Assembly (NCBI GenBank): GCA_964036295.1
Contig: OZ038466.1
Span: forward strand, 17,434,597-17,498,596
Reading direction: 5' to 3'
DNA: 64,000 nucleotides
Source: Plumapathes pennacea
Lineage: Eukaryota > Cnidaria > Anthozoa > Antipatharia > Myriopathidae
Shown: positions 40,101-55,100 of the stretch, piece by piece
Layout: every line of letters starts with the position of its first letter
Position numbering within the stretch: the stretch's first letter is position 1
Made by a program: the position numbers and the translations under genes
Notes under the pieces: model-generated
The model's database searches: none
The model's input: only the letters and a program-made list of their open reading frames with translations
What the model was told of the DNA's origin: nothing

Positions 40101-43100
40101 AGGAGTACGCGCTTGATGCTATGCTAACGTTTGGAGGAGAAGGTAAGTTGGAAGACCACAAACGTTTCGCAAGGCAGCAGTGCTAAACGAAGCTTTATTA
40201 TATGCCTCTCATACAGTACATGAAGTAAATAGTTGGTTAATTTGACTGACAAAAACCCTAAACCATTTCACTTCCGAGAACGATAAACTTTTCTCCCCCA
40301 GTTTCTCACCAGAGATAGGTCATACGGTAGTTTGCTCAGAAAACTTATTGGACAATCAATTTCCACTACATCACTAATGCATTTTATTCTTGAATGGTTA
40401 AGAGAGTTTGTATTTTGAGGTCGAGAGCGAAGGGATTAATAACACAACAACAATAAACATTTTACGAGTCACGTGGACTGCACACTTAACTATCGATAAT
40501 GTTGGAAGACTTCAAACCTCAGTGACATCTGCCAGATCGTATTACCTTATCTCTTTTTCTATCGAGTGATCAACTTAAAGTTTTTCCTTTAATTTCTTAC
40601 CACGCACGTCAAATATCCTGTCGTTACTGATTGTATCGTGCAATGGTTACACAATTGGCAGTGTTCCGGAGTTTCAGAAGTTTGTGAGTTTATCCACATT
40701 TCACTTGTTAGAATTTCACAGCCTTGTGTATTCTTGAAGTAAACGGGTCGAGCTGTTCCTTTTCGAGTACGTTAGAAACACAGCAGACAAAATAAATCCC
40801 AGCATAACTAGTAAATTGGCCACTATGACCAACCAAACAATGGCGCCGGTGGAGTCGCTTGTTATGAACCTCAGTGCTGCAAATGAGTTTAACAAGACTG
40901 CGAGAACTACAGCCTCGAGGGTATTCTCAAAAGGGAAGCGATTGCTGGCAGACTTATAAGGCTTTAGAAGATGATGCACTGCAAGAGAAACCGTCAGGAC
41001 AGAGCAAATAAGCACAGTCTGCCAGGAAGGGTACGTCTTGAGAAACGACAAAGCAGATGCAAGCAGGAGACGACGGCTGAGAAGAACTATCTCGCAGAAA
41101 TATCGGCATGGTTTGTAACTGGAGCATAGAGGTTCTAGCCATGACTGTAACTCTGGATCGTCTGCAGTGCTGTCTTCTTGGATTATTTTACGATGCCTGA
41201 GCAATAGAGGTAGAAATACGAAGTATGGAACGCTGATGACGTACACGGCTAAAGACGCCCAACCCAAGGAACGGAGGATGCTATGAATTCTACTCGGACA
41301 TTCCACCCAGGGTACGCTTGGCATATATGATATACCGCTGTCCTCTTCACAGGGAGTCAACGCAGAAATTGTGGCCGTCACAATCGGAAAGTATGTGAAG
41401 TTAAGAATCGTGATGGTGATTCGGCGACACGTGAACGTCAGGCCTGTCCGATCTTCACTGCGTTTTCTTAACTTTTGATAAACCAGTTTGGCTGCGCAGT
41501 AGAGCCAGGTTAGCGTAATGCAGGCTATAGGAAGAAGTAAGGTAGAAAGGAGTTTGCCAACCGGGGTGAAGAGTATCGTGAAGTCGCAGGATAAGTCTGT
41601 GAAATGCAAGTTCCACAAGCCGCTGAAGTAGTGCTGCGTTGAGAGGACTTCCTCGGGCCACACATTCGGCGCAAAAGATATCATAGAATCCAGAAGCTGG
41701 AAGTAAAACATGGCGATTTTTATCAGCGAATGCAGTTCGTCTCTCTTACTGTAAATGACCGACACAAAGACGAACAGAGAGAAGCCAAACACCCAGCCAG
41801 GAACGACTCCAAGGATCACCAGGATCAGCATCAACAATTCTTGAGTAACTAAAGCAGCGTAAGCTATCAGTCGATGAAAGTTTGAATTAGAAAATGCCCA
41901 CCACAATATTGGAATGCTGACGACCACAGCAAGCACGGAAATGTAAAGCTTCGGTCTGTCCTTGGCACATTCGAAGCAGATTTGGCCGCTTTTATAGAAT
42001 CCATCCAGACAACGAGAACAGAAGCGACCGGTGTTGCCATAGGAACAAAGGCAACTGCTGTTACAATGTGTCAGCGGCTGGTTTGGCTGCGTCAACGTTC
42101 CGTTTGTAGATTCCAGCCAGCAAGAACAATCACCAGAGGGATTGCAAACCTTCGGCGAGAAACACTGGCCCAGATGGGAGACATTATTCGGTATGGGCTG
42201 CGGCCAAAAGCCCTTGTTTATTATCATGAAGCTTTTGTTCAAATCCTGCCAATCCTTGACTTCCGGTTTCTCACAGACAGCTCCGCTCATGCACTCGTGA
42301 CAAACACCGCTGGTGCCATAGTGGCCCTCATCGCAGACGCAATATCTGTAACCATAGTAACTTGGATCGAGATGAACATGCCCGTCGTTGAACGTGAACC
42401 GGACCTGGGGACAAGTGAAGTTATCGCTGTTTTCCACTTTTAGCATGTTCTGGAAATCAGGTCTCAAAAATTTCGGATTCATTGCATTTTTCGCTCCTCC
42501 TCCATCGGACATTTCTGGATTGCCAGTAATGTTGAAGTATTGCAGAGTTGTTGCGCTGTAAAGGGATTGTGGCACTGAACCTGTGAGGTTGTTGTTTGAG
42601 AGGTCAAGGTACGTGAGAGGGACGTTGTCCGGCCCATTTATCTCTGGTATAGTCCCATAGAACTGGTTGTTGCCCAGATCGAGTGTAAGAAGGCTGGTGG
42701 AAAACCACCACAGTCCTGATAGCTTTCCTCGGATTCCGCAATTGTTTAAATTTAAAGTTTGTATATCGTGAAAATTTCCCAACACATAATCGTCAAAACT
42801 CTCGAAGTCCAAAGAAATATTCCGATTCCCAGCTAAAGAAAGGAATTCGAGAAGAATACTTATATTCCCCTCTGGCTTCAATTTCGTGCCGTTGTTAAGA
42901 GACGTAAAACGGTTCCCTGAAAAATCTGCCTGTACCAAATTATGGGAGGTGAAGAACATTCTTGGAATGTCGCCACTCAGCAGGTTATTGCTCAAGATAA
43001 GTTTATGTAAGTTTGCGCCATCAAGTCTGCATTTGAAACTTGATGGAAGTTTGCCTCTGATGCCATTTCCTGGTAGTACTACTCGCGATAATAAACAAGA

Positions 43101-46100
43101 CAAACGATCTGGTAAAGAGCCCTTAAGTGTCGTCCCAGAAATGAAAATATACGATAGAGATTTGAGAGATAGTAACTCATGCACGTCCCCTGACAACTGT
43201 CCTTGGGTATTTTGCAACTCTATATAGTACAGTTTCGAAAGCCTACTTATACTCCTGGGTATAGATCCTGTGAATTTGTTTCCCCCAATACCCAATAATC
43301 TGAGCTCTGCCATATTCCCAAGATCTTCAGGCAAAGCACCATATAACTTTTCGCCAACCATGTCGCAAGCTAACAAGGTCTGCAAATTAACCAGCTTGGT
43401 AACTTGGGGTGGGATTATTCCGCTGTAGCTTGTTCGTCGTATGGAGAGTGTCAGAAGCTTGGACATATTTGCGTGGAGAAAATCCTTGAATTGTCCACTT
43501 AGAGCTGGGTTGTCGCTTGGACAAAGTGCCAATAGGTTACGTAGTTTCCACAGGTCGTCGGTTAGAAATCCGTTCAAGTTGTTGGAAGCTAGCTGAATGC
43601 TCTTGACGTAAGGCGCATCTTTATAACACGTGATGCCATACCACGAGCAGTGATGCATGCTAGAATTCAACCAACCAGTGTTGTTGCACCAATGATGGCC
43701 GCCTGTAGCGTTGTAGAGTTTGATCAAAACCTGCTTTTCTTCATCTGGTGAGAAGGATACGTCTAAAGTGATGTTTGGCATGTCGGTAACACGTTTGAGA
43801 CAATCGTAACCTTCAACCGCAATGAATTGCTCAAAACCTGTAGAAATTATTATAAGCGGAAAAGCTTCGTTTTAGTTAGTGACATTGTAGATCAGCGCAT
43901 CATGCACATTCGGACAGTCGGGGAAAGGTGGAGGGGGGATTTCTGATATAGAAATATGATATTCGCAGATATCCCCTCGTTACCTCCCTCCCTCGACCCA
44001 GCCCTCCCGCGCGCCCGCCCCAGTCCATCGCGCCTTTTCTCTGGGCCTTTTTCCAGTATCTGAGAACCTGGAACAGGCTAGTTTACGCTATACTAGGAGA
44101 TAAATGAAAGAAAATTATATAAATAATACAATGAAATATATGAAATAGAGTTATGTAATATATAGAGGATATTACACGGCGGCTTGAAGATATGGATTTT
44201 ATTTTCGAGTGGTAAAAACAATATTTTACGAACGAGCGCATCGCAAGTGAGTAAAATATTGTTTTTACCACGAGAAAATAAAATCCATATCTTCAAGCCG
44301 CCGTGTAATTTTCTTTTTATTATATTAGACACGAGTGTTTTACGAGAAATTGCACAAACAATCGTGCAAAAGCGGGAAATGATGCTAACGATATCCTCAC
44401 TAGTGAGGATATGGAAAATACGCCACTCGGGTCCCGGATGTAGTTTTGTATGAATTTTACGCACGGTATATTTTCCAGTAAAACACTCGTGCCTATATAA
44501 TAAAAATAGGTTATTACACGGGAAGGAGTGCAATACGGCGGAGTATTTTTACGAGTCGGTTTTATTTTTTCGAGCCTGCTTCAGCCGAGAAAAAATAAAA
44601 CTGACGAGTAAAAATACAGCCGTATTGCACTACTTTTCGTGTAATAAATTGTTTATTATACGACAAACGAAGCAGGGCAAACGTTCTCGCCGCGCGCAAA
44701 ATGGAACAAAAAATGACGCGTTCGTAAACTTTGCTTGCGAAAATTGATCACGTAAGTTAATAAACCAGTTGATCTGGTTCCTGACGAGTGCAATACGTTC
44801 CCATATTTCTCTCGTTCTGGCCCATATTTGCACTCGAAAATGTGAAGTCGTGTAATAAAAATCTAAATTGTAAAACTCACTTGGGTAGGTTACAATGCAG
44901 ACAAAAACTACTGCAGGGTGTCAGGGGCGGGAGTTAATGGGATATTGTTCCATGTTACTATAGTGCCAGGTTAGAAAGTCATCGAAAACATGTTTCAAGG
45001 CCGAATACCGATATAAATGTTATTGTTACACTGGAGTAGGGGAGTGAAAACTTGATAAGACGTGACCATTTACAACATACTATGGCGTTCCGTTACGGAC
45101 AAAATTCCAAACTCGAAGTCGAAAACTCTTCATTTGAAGTCGAATTCTCATGAATCGAAGTCGAAAACTCTTCAATTAAAGTCGAACTCTCGTGAATCGA
45201 AGTCGAAAACTCTTCAATTGAAGTCGAACTCTCGTGAATCGAAGTCGAAAACTCTTTATTTGAAGTCGAATTCTCATGAATCGAAGTCGAAAGGAAACGG
45301 AAATGCATACCAGACATGTCACGCTGTGTCACGAAAGGGACAGGTTTATCTGTCACTCCTTTTGCAGTCCGCTTCACAACCAACAACATGTCAGACTGTG
45401 AAGGTGAAGTTCAGGATCTAAGCCGGATAGTCCGTGCTGTCGTAACAAATTTGCAGAGCCTTCCAAATGCAGATGGCAACCTTCAGAACTTACGGACTGT
45501 TTCAGCTCAGGAGCAACTGCTGAAGCAGGCACATCGGCCGTCACAACTGAACATGAAGAGCTGCGAAAAAGTTTTTATTGCATTCCGTGTTGCCGACAGC
45601 GACAGCCACATATCGTCAACTGCACGGCTAACCAGTACAGCAACTCCAGGAACTACAGTGCCAGCCAGACAGCAAAAGGCAAGGGAAAACAGCCGCTGTG
45701 ATCGGCCGGTGCCCGCTTCACGGGTTTCGAGGAAGCAGTATTAGTAAAACAGCCACCAGCCGATCGCAGCGGCTGTTTTCCCTTGCCTTTTGCTGTCTGG
45801 CTGGCACTGTAGTTCCTGGAGTTGCTGCACTGGTTAGCCATGTAGTTGACGAGATGTGGCTGCCGCTAATGCAATAAAAACTTCTTCGCAGCTCTTGTTC
45901 AGTTGTGACGGCCGATGTACCTGCTTCAGCAGTTGCTCCTGGGCTGAAATTCCGTAAGTTCTGAAGGTTGCCATCTGCATGTGGAAAGCTCTGCAAATTT
46001 GTTATGAGAGATCCTGGACTTCACCTTCACTGCGAATGGAGTGACAAATGAACCACGTGGTTTATCTGTCACTTTCGCGACACATGCAGCGTGACATGTC

Positions 46101-49100
46101 TGGTAGGCATTTCCGTTTCCTTTCGACTTCGATTCATGACAATTCGACTTCAATTGAAGAGTTTTCGACTTCGATTCACGAGAGTTCGACTTTAATTGAG
46201 GAGTTTTCGACTTCGATTCACGAGAGTTTTCGACTTCGATTCATGAGAATTCGACTTCAAATGAAGAGTTTTGACTTCGAGTGTTGAATTTCAATATGAT
46301 ATTTTTGTCCGTAACGGAACGCCATACATAGCGAAAGGGACGAAGGATTATATTATTGGTGATTTCAAGATGGTAGTAGATGTTTTGATTTCAAGCAGGT
46401 GTTTTTCATCAAACACGAAAGGCGGAAGTGCTAACCGCTTTGTCACTGCCGTGCTCTCGTAATTTGCATCAGTAAAAAAGGGTTAGACTAAAATAGAAGT
46501 TGAATATAATGGAGGTTATCAATCGAAAGTAGGAAAACCTTCTTGGATTAACATGTGCCGTAGCACAAACTTTAGTGGAGGATTGTATGGCCGTCGTTTT
46601 AACTTTGGGCTGGTGATCACTAAGACACAGTTACTGGTTACCAAAAGTAAATTAAATCAGACGTGGACTTACGATGTGTTACACGGGTTGATTTGCAACG
46701 ACGATTTTATTTTCTATATTTCTTGCCTAGTAATCGTCTAAACTATCAATTAATAGGAATCTTTGCACAAAAAAATGCCTTTGGCGAAGGTTCGCCATGA
46801 TTTTGGAGTAAAACCAAAGCGCTAGCTACAACATTATAGATGTTGCGCGACAAATCGTCGTTAAATATCGTCTCGTGTAACATCACCTTTAAGGCTTGGT
46901 TCAAACATCTAACTTGTCAACTCGTATGCCAAACTAATACTGCACTACTATGCATAAAGCGCTCGGCTTAGAGTGAATTAATTGAATGCGAATGTTTTGC
47001 AAGCAGTTAAAAAAGAAAGCGTCAAACGTCTCACGCACCAAATCTGTTGTATAAATGATATATGTCAGCGGTTAGGTCTATTTGTGGCGATTCATATGAT
47101 TTACTGTCAATTTGTTGTTAATTAACCACATTAATTCTACTTATAGATCGAATTACATAATGTAGATTGACTTTTGAAATACGCCTTAAAAGTTTGGAAC
47201 TTATCAGAACTTACCATTTTTAACAATGTAGCCGTCACACTCGAATCCGTTGGTGACTAGAGAGTGTTGAAACAATAGAAGCATGATTACTAAGAACTTG
47301 GATGCAGTCATTTTCCCGTGACTTTCTTCTGTCGGGTCCGTGTTTTCAAGCTCTTCTCCCCATGCGGAAATGAGGTTTTACATACTCGAGGTTTCTGATT
47401 TTGACAAAGAAACAGTATCGAAAGTAATAAAATTAACTATGACGTCTAGGCTCGTAAATAGTCTTTTGTTTGCCTCCACCAATCACTGAATTAAGCTGAA
47501 CTGTATTTAAGAAAAGTAGTTAATTACGTATTCAGTTGCTCAATAGGCAAAAGAACAGTTTGAAAGTTAAACTCTAAACGCATCATACTTATTAGAGTCC
47601 CAATTGATTTAGTCGATGATGTACAGCACGTGATTCCAAGAATGATCGACGAAGTCCTTTTAGTCGTCACGTTTGATGTGGTCTAATCAATTATAATCAG
47701 CGATTCCCACGGTGGTTATACAAATTTGCGTTTGCTCTATTTAAAATGTACATTCAACAAATCTGGTGAAGTTTAAATAAAGTCAGCAACTTTCAACTGA
47801 AAAAATCATTACTGTTTTCGTTACTTTTGAAACTGATGACTACCTGTTCTTTTTTTTTTTTTATGACCAAACCAACCTTTTGGAGAGCTATGCATCTATT
47901 GTGCATCTAACTTTCGACTCAGCCATGTTGATAAAAGGAAGTCTAACTTTGATTAGGGCCCACTGGTTTTGTCTGATGACATAGTCAATCACCAGTTGAT
48001 GTGGCACTTGGAGGTGTAAGGAGACTTGGTGTACTCATTGTATATTATAGGGGTACATGATTGTACCAAAGTTTTCAGCTGCTGGTATAGTTTCCTTCGC
48101 TTACTAACTGGGGAGGGGGTGGGGGGAGCGGAATATAATGGAAGTTATAAAAATCGAAAGTAGCGAAAACTTCGACCAAGGCTTGGATTTAACATGTCCC
48201 CGAAGTACAAACGAGGACTGTACGATCGTTGTTTCAAAGTTTCCTTCCCTTACTAACTGGGGAGGGGGGGGGGGGGGGGGGGGGGGTAGGTGGGGGGAGC
48301 GGAATGCAATGGAAGTTATAAAAATCGAAAGTAACGAAAACTTCGACCTTCGCCCCCGAAATACAAACGAGGACTGTACGGTCGTTGTTTCAACTTTGAG
48401 CTCATGAACACTACAAATCAGTTATTAATTGCGAAGAGTAAACTGAATCCGTCAACTGGTTGAAACATCGAACTTCTTTGTCAGCTCATATGCCGAGCCT
48501 AATGCTACGCTGTTAAGTGCACAAAAGGCTTCGCTTGCGATGAATCAATTGAGTGTGAATGTTCTAGAAGCATTTATATTCGATTAAGAGTTTGACAGAA
48601 CTTACCATTCAAAGCACATAAAATCTTTTCCTGACTGAATTCAACTTAAAGAAGCGTGGTGTCGGACTAAATACGAACACAAATTTATTCAGGAAAGAAG
48701 GACTGAAATGTTTTTTTAAATTGGTGTCTGGAAGACTCCACTAATCTGACTAAGCTCTAGCCTTTTGGGGGAAAAACAACAATTACTTCCAAAACTGGCC
48801 TCTATAGAAACGTGTGACTGTTTGGTGTTATTTTTTGCTTGTTTAGGTTGGGCCAACTTACTTGGCGAGCGTCTAAATCTATTTTTACTTACAATATATG
48901 TTAGTAGGTTTACTGCAGCAATCACATTGTGCTTCCCGTGCCGTAAAATACAGTATCACTGTTTTAAATAGACCCGTTATCTGTTCTTTGAAGCGGTCTC
49001 AAAATATAGAAGATTTGCTACTTTAAGAGACCTGAGATTGCGCAATTTTCCAGGGGAGCACGCTTCCGTACTCCCCCCCCCCACCTAGAGTGTCGCGCCT

Positions 49101-52100
49101 ACGCGCTAGCTATATATTTCTAATCTGCTGGCTCTACTTCTGCAGTGTTAACTTCGAACTTACAATCCTGAGCTTTCAATTTAACCTTAGGAGGTGTCAC
49201 TGTTCAAACAGAAAGCTCGCTGATGAATCCATCGGAAGGAATTGATATGAAACTTATGATAGTATATAAAGTGGGTCGGCAGTGTTTCTGAGTTTATCCA
49301 CATTTCATCTGTTAGAATTTCAGAGCCTTGTGTATTCTTGATGTAAACGGGTCGAATTGTTCCTTTTCGAGTACATTAGAAACACAGCAGACAAAATAAA
49401 TCCCAGCATAACTAGTGAATTGGCCACCATGACCAACCAAACAATGGCGCCGGTAGAGTCACTTGTTATGAACCTCAGTGCTGCAAATGAGTTTAACAAG
49501 ACTGCGAGAACTACAGCCTCGAGGGTATTCTCAAAAGGGAAGCGATTGCTGGCAGACTTATAAGGCTTTAGAAGAAGATGTACTGCAAGAGAAACCGTCA
49601 GGACAGAGCAAATAAGCACAGTCTGCCAGGAAGGGTACATCTTGAGAAACGACAAAGCAGATGCAAGCAGGAGACGACGGCTGAGAAGAACTATCTCGCA
49701 GAAATATCGGCATGGTTTGTAACTGGAGCAAAGAGGTTCTAGCCATGACTGTAACTCTGGATCGTCTGCAGTGCTGTCTTCTTGGATTATTTTACGATGC
49801 CTGAGCAATAGAGGTAGAAATACGAAGTATGGAACGCTGATGACGTACACGGCTAAAGACGCCCAACCCAAGGAACGGAGGATGCTATGAATTCTACTCG
49901 GACATTCCACCCAGGGTACGCTTGGCATATATGATATACCGCTGTCCTCTTCACAGGGAGTCAACGCAGAAATTGTGGCCGTCACAATCGGAAAGTATGT
50001 GAAGTTAAGAATCGTGATGGTGATTCGTCGACACGTGAACGTCAGGCCTGTCCGATCTTCACTGCGTTTTCTTAACTTTTGATAAACCAGTTTGGCTGCG
50101 CAGTAGAGCCAGGTTAGCGTAATGCAGGCTATAGGAAGAAGTAAGGTAGAAAGGAGTTTGCCAACTGGGGTGAAGAGTATCGTGAAGTCGCAGGATAAGT
50201 CTGTGAAATGCAAGTTCCACAAGCCGCTGAAGTAGCGCTGCGTTGAGAGGACTTCCTCAGGCCACACATTCGCGAAAGATATCATGGAATCCAGAAGCTG
50301 GAAGTAAAACATGGCGATTTTTATCAGCGAATGTAGTTCGTCTCTCTTACTGTAAATTACCGACACAGAGACGAACAGAGATAAGCCAAACACCCAGCCA
50401 GGAACAACTCCAAGGATCACCAGGATCAGCATCAACAATTCTTGAGTAACTAAAGCAGCGTAAGCTATCAGTCGATGGAAGTTTGAATTAGAAAATGACC
50501 ACCACAATATTGGAATGCTGACGACGACAGCAAGCACGGAAATGTAAAGCTTCGGTCTGTCCTTGGCACATTCGAAGCAGATTTGGCCGCTTTTATAGAA
50601 TCCATCCAGACAACGAGAACAGAAGCGACCGGTGTTGCCATAGGAACAAAGGCAACTGCTGTTACAATGTGTCAGCGGCTGATTTGGTTGCGTCAACGTT
50701 CCGTTTGTAGATTCCAGCCAGCAAGAACAATCACCAAAGGGATTGCAAGCCTTCGGCGAGAAACACTGGCCCAGATGGGAGACATTATTCGATATGGGTT
50801 GCGGCCAAAAGCCCTTGTTCATTATCATGACGCTTTTGTTCAAATCCTGCCAATCCTTGACTTCCGGTTTCTCACAGACAGCTCCGCTCATGCACTCGTG
50901 ACAAACACCACTGGTGCCATAGTGACCCTCATCGCAGACGCAATATCTGTAACCATAGTAACTTGGATCGAGATAAACATGCCCGTCGTTGAACGTGAAC
51001 CGGACCTGGGGACAAGTGAAGTTATCGCTGTTTTTCACTTTTAGCATGTTCTGGAAATCAGGTCTCAAAAATTTCGGATTCATTGCATTTTTCGCTCCTC
51101 CTCCGCCGTACATTTCTGGATTGCCAGTGATGTTGAAATATTGCAGAGTTGTTGCGCTGTAAAGGGATTGTGGCACTGAACCTGTGAGGTTGTTGTTTGA
51201 GAGGTCAAGGGACGTGAGCGGGACGTTGTCCGGCCCATTTATCTCTGGTATAGTCCCATAGAACTGGTTGTTGCCCAGATCGAGTGTAAGCAGTCTGGTG
51301 GAAAACCACCACAGTCCTGATAGCTTTCCTCGGATTCCGCAATTGTTTAAATTTAAAGTTTGTATATCGTGAAAATGTCGCAACATATAATCGTCAAAAC
51401 TCTCGAAGTCCAAAGAGATATTCCGATTCCCAGCTAAGGAAAGGAATTTGAGAGGAATACTTAGATTCCCCTCTGGCTTCAATTTCGTGCCGTTGTTAAG
51501 GGACGTAAAACGGTTCCCTGAAAAATCTGCTTGTTCCAAACTATGGGAGGTGAAGAACATTCTTGGAATGTCGCCACTCAACAGGTTATTGCTCAAGATA
51601 AGTGTAAGTAAGTTTGCGGCACCAGGTTTGCATTTGAAACTTGATGGAAGTTTGCCTCTGATGCCATTTCCTGGTAATACTACTCTGTATAATAAACAAG
51701 ACAAAGGATCTGGTAAAGAGCCATTAAGTGTCGTCCCAGAAATGAAAATATACGACAGAGATTTGAGAGACAGTAACTCGTGCAAGTCCCCTTTCAATAG
51801 TCCTTGGGTATTTTGCAACTCTATGTAGTACAGTTTTGAAAGTCTGCTTATACTCTTGGGTATAGATCCTGTGAATTTGTTTCCCCCAATACCTAAGAAT
51901 CTCAGCTCTTTGATATTCCCAAGATCTTCGGGTAAAGGACCATATAACTTTTCGCCAACCATGTCGCAAGCTAACAAGTTCTGCAAATTAACCAGCTTAG
52001 TTATTTGTGGTGGGATTATTCCGCTGTAGCTTGTTCGTCGTATGGAGAGTGTCAGAAGCTTGGACATATTTGCGTGGAGAAACTCTTCCAATTGTCCACT

Positions 52101-55100
52101 TAGAGCTGGGTTGTCGCTTGGACAAAGTGCCAATAGGTTACGTAGTTTCCAGAGGTCGTCGGTTAGAAATCCGTTCAAGTTGTTGGAAGCTAGCTGAATG
52201 CTCTTGACGTAAGGTGTATCTTTGTAACACGTGATGCCATACCACGAGCAGTGATGCATGCTGGAATTCAACCAACCAGTGTTGTTGCACCAATGATGGC
52301 CGCCTGTAGCGTTGTAGAGTTTGATCAAAACCTGCTTTTCTTCCTCTGGTGAGAAGGATACGTCTAAAGTGATGTTTGGCATGTCGCTAACACGTTTGAG
52401 ACAATCGTAACCTTCATCCGCAATGAATTGCTCCAAACCTGTGGAAATTATTATAAGCGGAAAAGCTTCGTTTGAGTTGGTAACATCGTGGATCAGCACT
52501 TCATGCACGTTCGAACAGTCGGGGAAAAGTGGAGGGGGATTTCTGATATAGAAATACGATATTCGCAGATATTCTCTCGTCCTGCAAAAGGGATAGGTAC
52601 AGTTTTTTCGATCAAATATATTTTTCTGTTAAATTAAAGAAGATTCCTTTAGGAAATATATTTACTTTAGGTTAAGTATTCTAAATTGGCATTGTCTCAT
52701 GTGATTGCGTAGTTGTTTCGTTACTATCCGGCTGCTGCTCAGTAATATGTGGATCGTAATTAACTCTTTCAAACCCAAACTCAAAATACAGATTCTCCCA
52801 ACCTTTCAAGAAACTATGAGTGATATAGCGAGAATTGATATTTCAATCAGCTTTCATCTGAGAGAGTTATCAAAAGCCAATATCTGCTTTCTGTATGATA
52901 TATTTCTGGTGAGAAACTGAAGGAGAAAATTGAAGTTGATCACTCTTGAGAGTGAAAGGGTTTATAACAACCACAACGCGGCACAGTTTTCTTCGAAAGA
53001 TGTCGCATGTTCAAGGCTCCGCGGAAAATAGATCTGATAAACCTAGGTCCACCCACTTAGTTTACCAGCGCGCCGACGCGGACCAAAGCTAGTTGTCATG
53101 GAAATCAGATGATGTGCTCTCTCAACCACAATCCTTTGCGCGCCTAAGTCCTCAATCCACCATTTTTATGGCTTCTAAAACCGCAATTGCCAACCATTTC
53201 CATCCGACTTGTTTGACAAAATTAATTTCGTTTCGCCTAAAATGAAATTTAGTGACGTACTCATTGATTTACTCGACGCGGGAACCAAAAGGCAACCTTT
53301 GGTTTATATTGATACATAGTTCTTATTAATCGAGGGGGAGGTCCGCTGCATAAAGGAATGTTTTGCCCGAGGTCTTTGAACCGACCGAGGCGCTTCGCCA
53401 AGTTCGGTTTATAAGGAGTTTATTAAATTACAACATTTATAACGGAAACGAAAATGAAACTTCGAAGAAAACCACTTTCACGCGCGGCTGTCAAATTTGA
53501 TGAGCATTTGACGTTTGCAGCCAAGGCGAATTCTTCTTCGAATGCGAATTCGTCGAATTCTTCGCTCTTTTTATAGTGAGGGTCCTTGTTTAACCAAAGT
53601 TCCGAAAGAACTGCTCGATATTTATTTATTTTTTCTTTTCTCACAAAATGCAGATTTCTCAAGCATAGGTTTATAGCCAAAATATTAGGGAAGGAAACTG
53701 AACTGATTGTTACGTTATTCCTGTGTGTTTTCGACATTCACAGTATCACACGGCGGCCATGTTTGATTGAAGCGTCCACTTGCGAAAAAGTTTAATCGAA
53801 ACTACAGGTTGTCACTGTTTCAAAACGAAGCCATGCAAAACTTGCGTTCATTTTCATGCAAAACTTTAAACGCATTATACACAGTAAGAAGCCCGACCAT
53901 TTAGTCATGATGCGATTTGATGTGATTTTAGAAAAGCAGCGGTTCCCACGGTGATTTTTCTAATTTGTGTTTGCTGCGGTCGATCGGGTTTTCGGTTTCT
54001 TGCATGGAAATCTGTTTGTTATCTTGGAATGAATGACTTATTTATACATTATATATAATTAGCAATTAAACTGAAAAATCTTTAGTGTCTTCATTCTTTT
54101 TTACACTTATGACTACCAATTTCTTTAATCCTTTGTGATGTTAGAATATGATACTCCTAAAATCAGTTTACACTATACTAGGAGATAAATAAAAGAAAAA
54201 TATATAAATAATACAGTGAGATAGAGATATGTATTATAAATCTAAAATTGCAAAACTTAGCTTGGGCAGGAGCCCATTACCCTGGCTTGGGTAGGTTACA
54301 ATGCAGGCATAGCAGAAATTTTAAAACTACTGCAGTGTGCCAGGGACGGGAGTTAATGGGACATTGTTCCAAGTTACTATAGTTCCAGGTTAGAAAGTCA
54401 TCGAAAACATGTTTCAAAACCAAGTTTTCATGTTTCAAGGCCGAATATAGAGGGCCACACGTTTATTAACTCTGCTATTATGTGCTACCCTCGTTAAATA
54501 AAGACATTACTTACTTACTTACTAATACCATTATAAATGTTATTGTTACACTGGAGTAGGCGAGTGAACACTTGATATGACGTGACATTTACAACATAGC
54601 GAAAGGGACGAGGGGTTATCTTATTGGCGATTTGAAGATGGTAGTAGATGTTTTGCTTTTAAGCAGGCGTTTTCCATCAAACACGAAAGGCAGAAGTGCT
54701 AACCGCTTCGTCACCGCCGTGCTCTCGTAATTTGCATGAGTACAAAAGGGTTAGACTAAAATAGAAGTTGAATATAATGGAGGTTATCAATCGAAAGTAG
54801 GAAAACCTTCTACTTGGATTAACATGTGCCGTAGCTCAAACTTTAGTGGAGGATTGTATGGCCGTTGTTTTAACTTTGGGCTGGTGATCACTAAGACACA
54901 GTTACTGGTTACCAAAAGTAAATTAAATCAGGCGTCGACTTAAGATGTGTTACACGGGTCGATTTGCAACGACGATTTTATTTTCTATATTCTTGCCTAG
55001 TGCATTTCTTGCCTAGTAATCACAAACTGCCTAGTAAGCACAAACTTTAGTGGAGGATTGTATGGCCGTTGTTTTAAGCTTTGGGCTGGTGATCACTACT

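Noticed and set aside
41982-42443. 153-residue plus-strand frame conserved in all three receptor copies (also 50,583-51,044 and 58,936-59,397)
   Set aside because: It is the antisense shadow of the conserved Cys-rich coding region, with no independent features.
40716-43781. Plant-like LRR receptor kinase
   Set aside because: The repeats are plant-type, but no kinase domain exists; the C-terminal half is hydrophobic helices.
45316-45744. 142-residue open frame inside the foldback element
   Set aside because: No transposase motifs; it lies in one arm of the inverted repeat and its mirror frames are broken.
52439-52508. Upstream ATG extending the main exon of receptor copy B (MHEVLIHD..)
   Set aside because: The consensus acceptor and phase are shared with copies A and C, and splicing supplies a proper signal peptide; the extension is intron.
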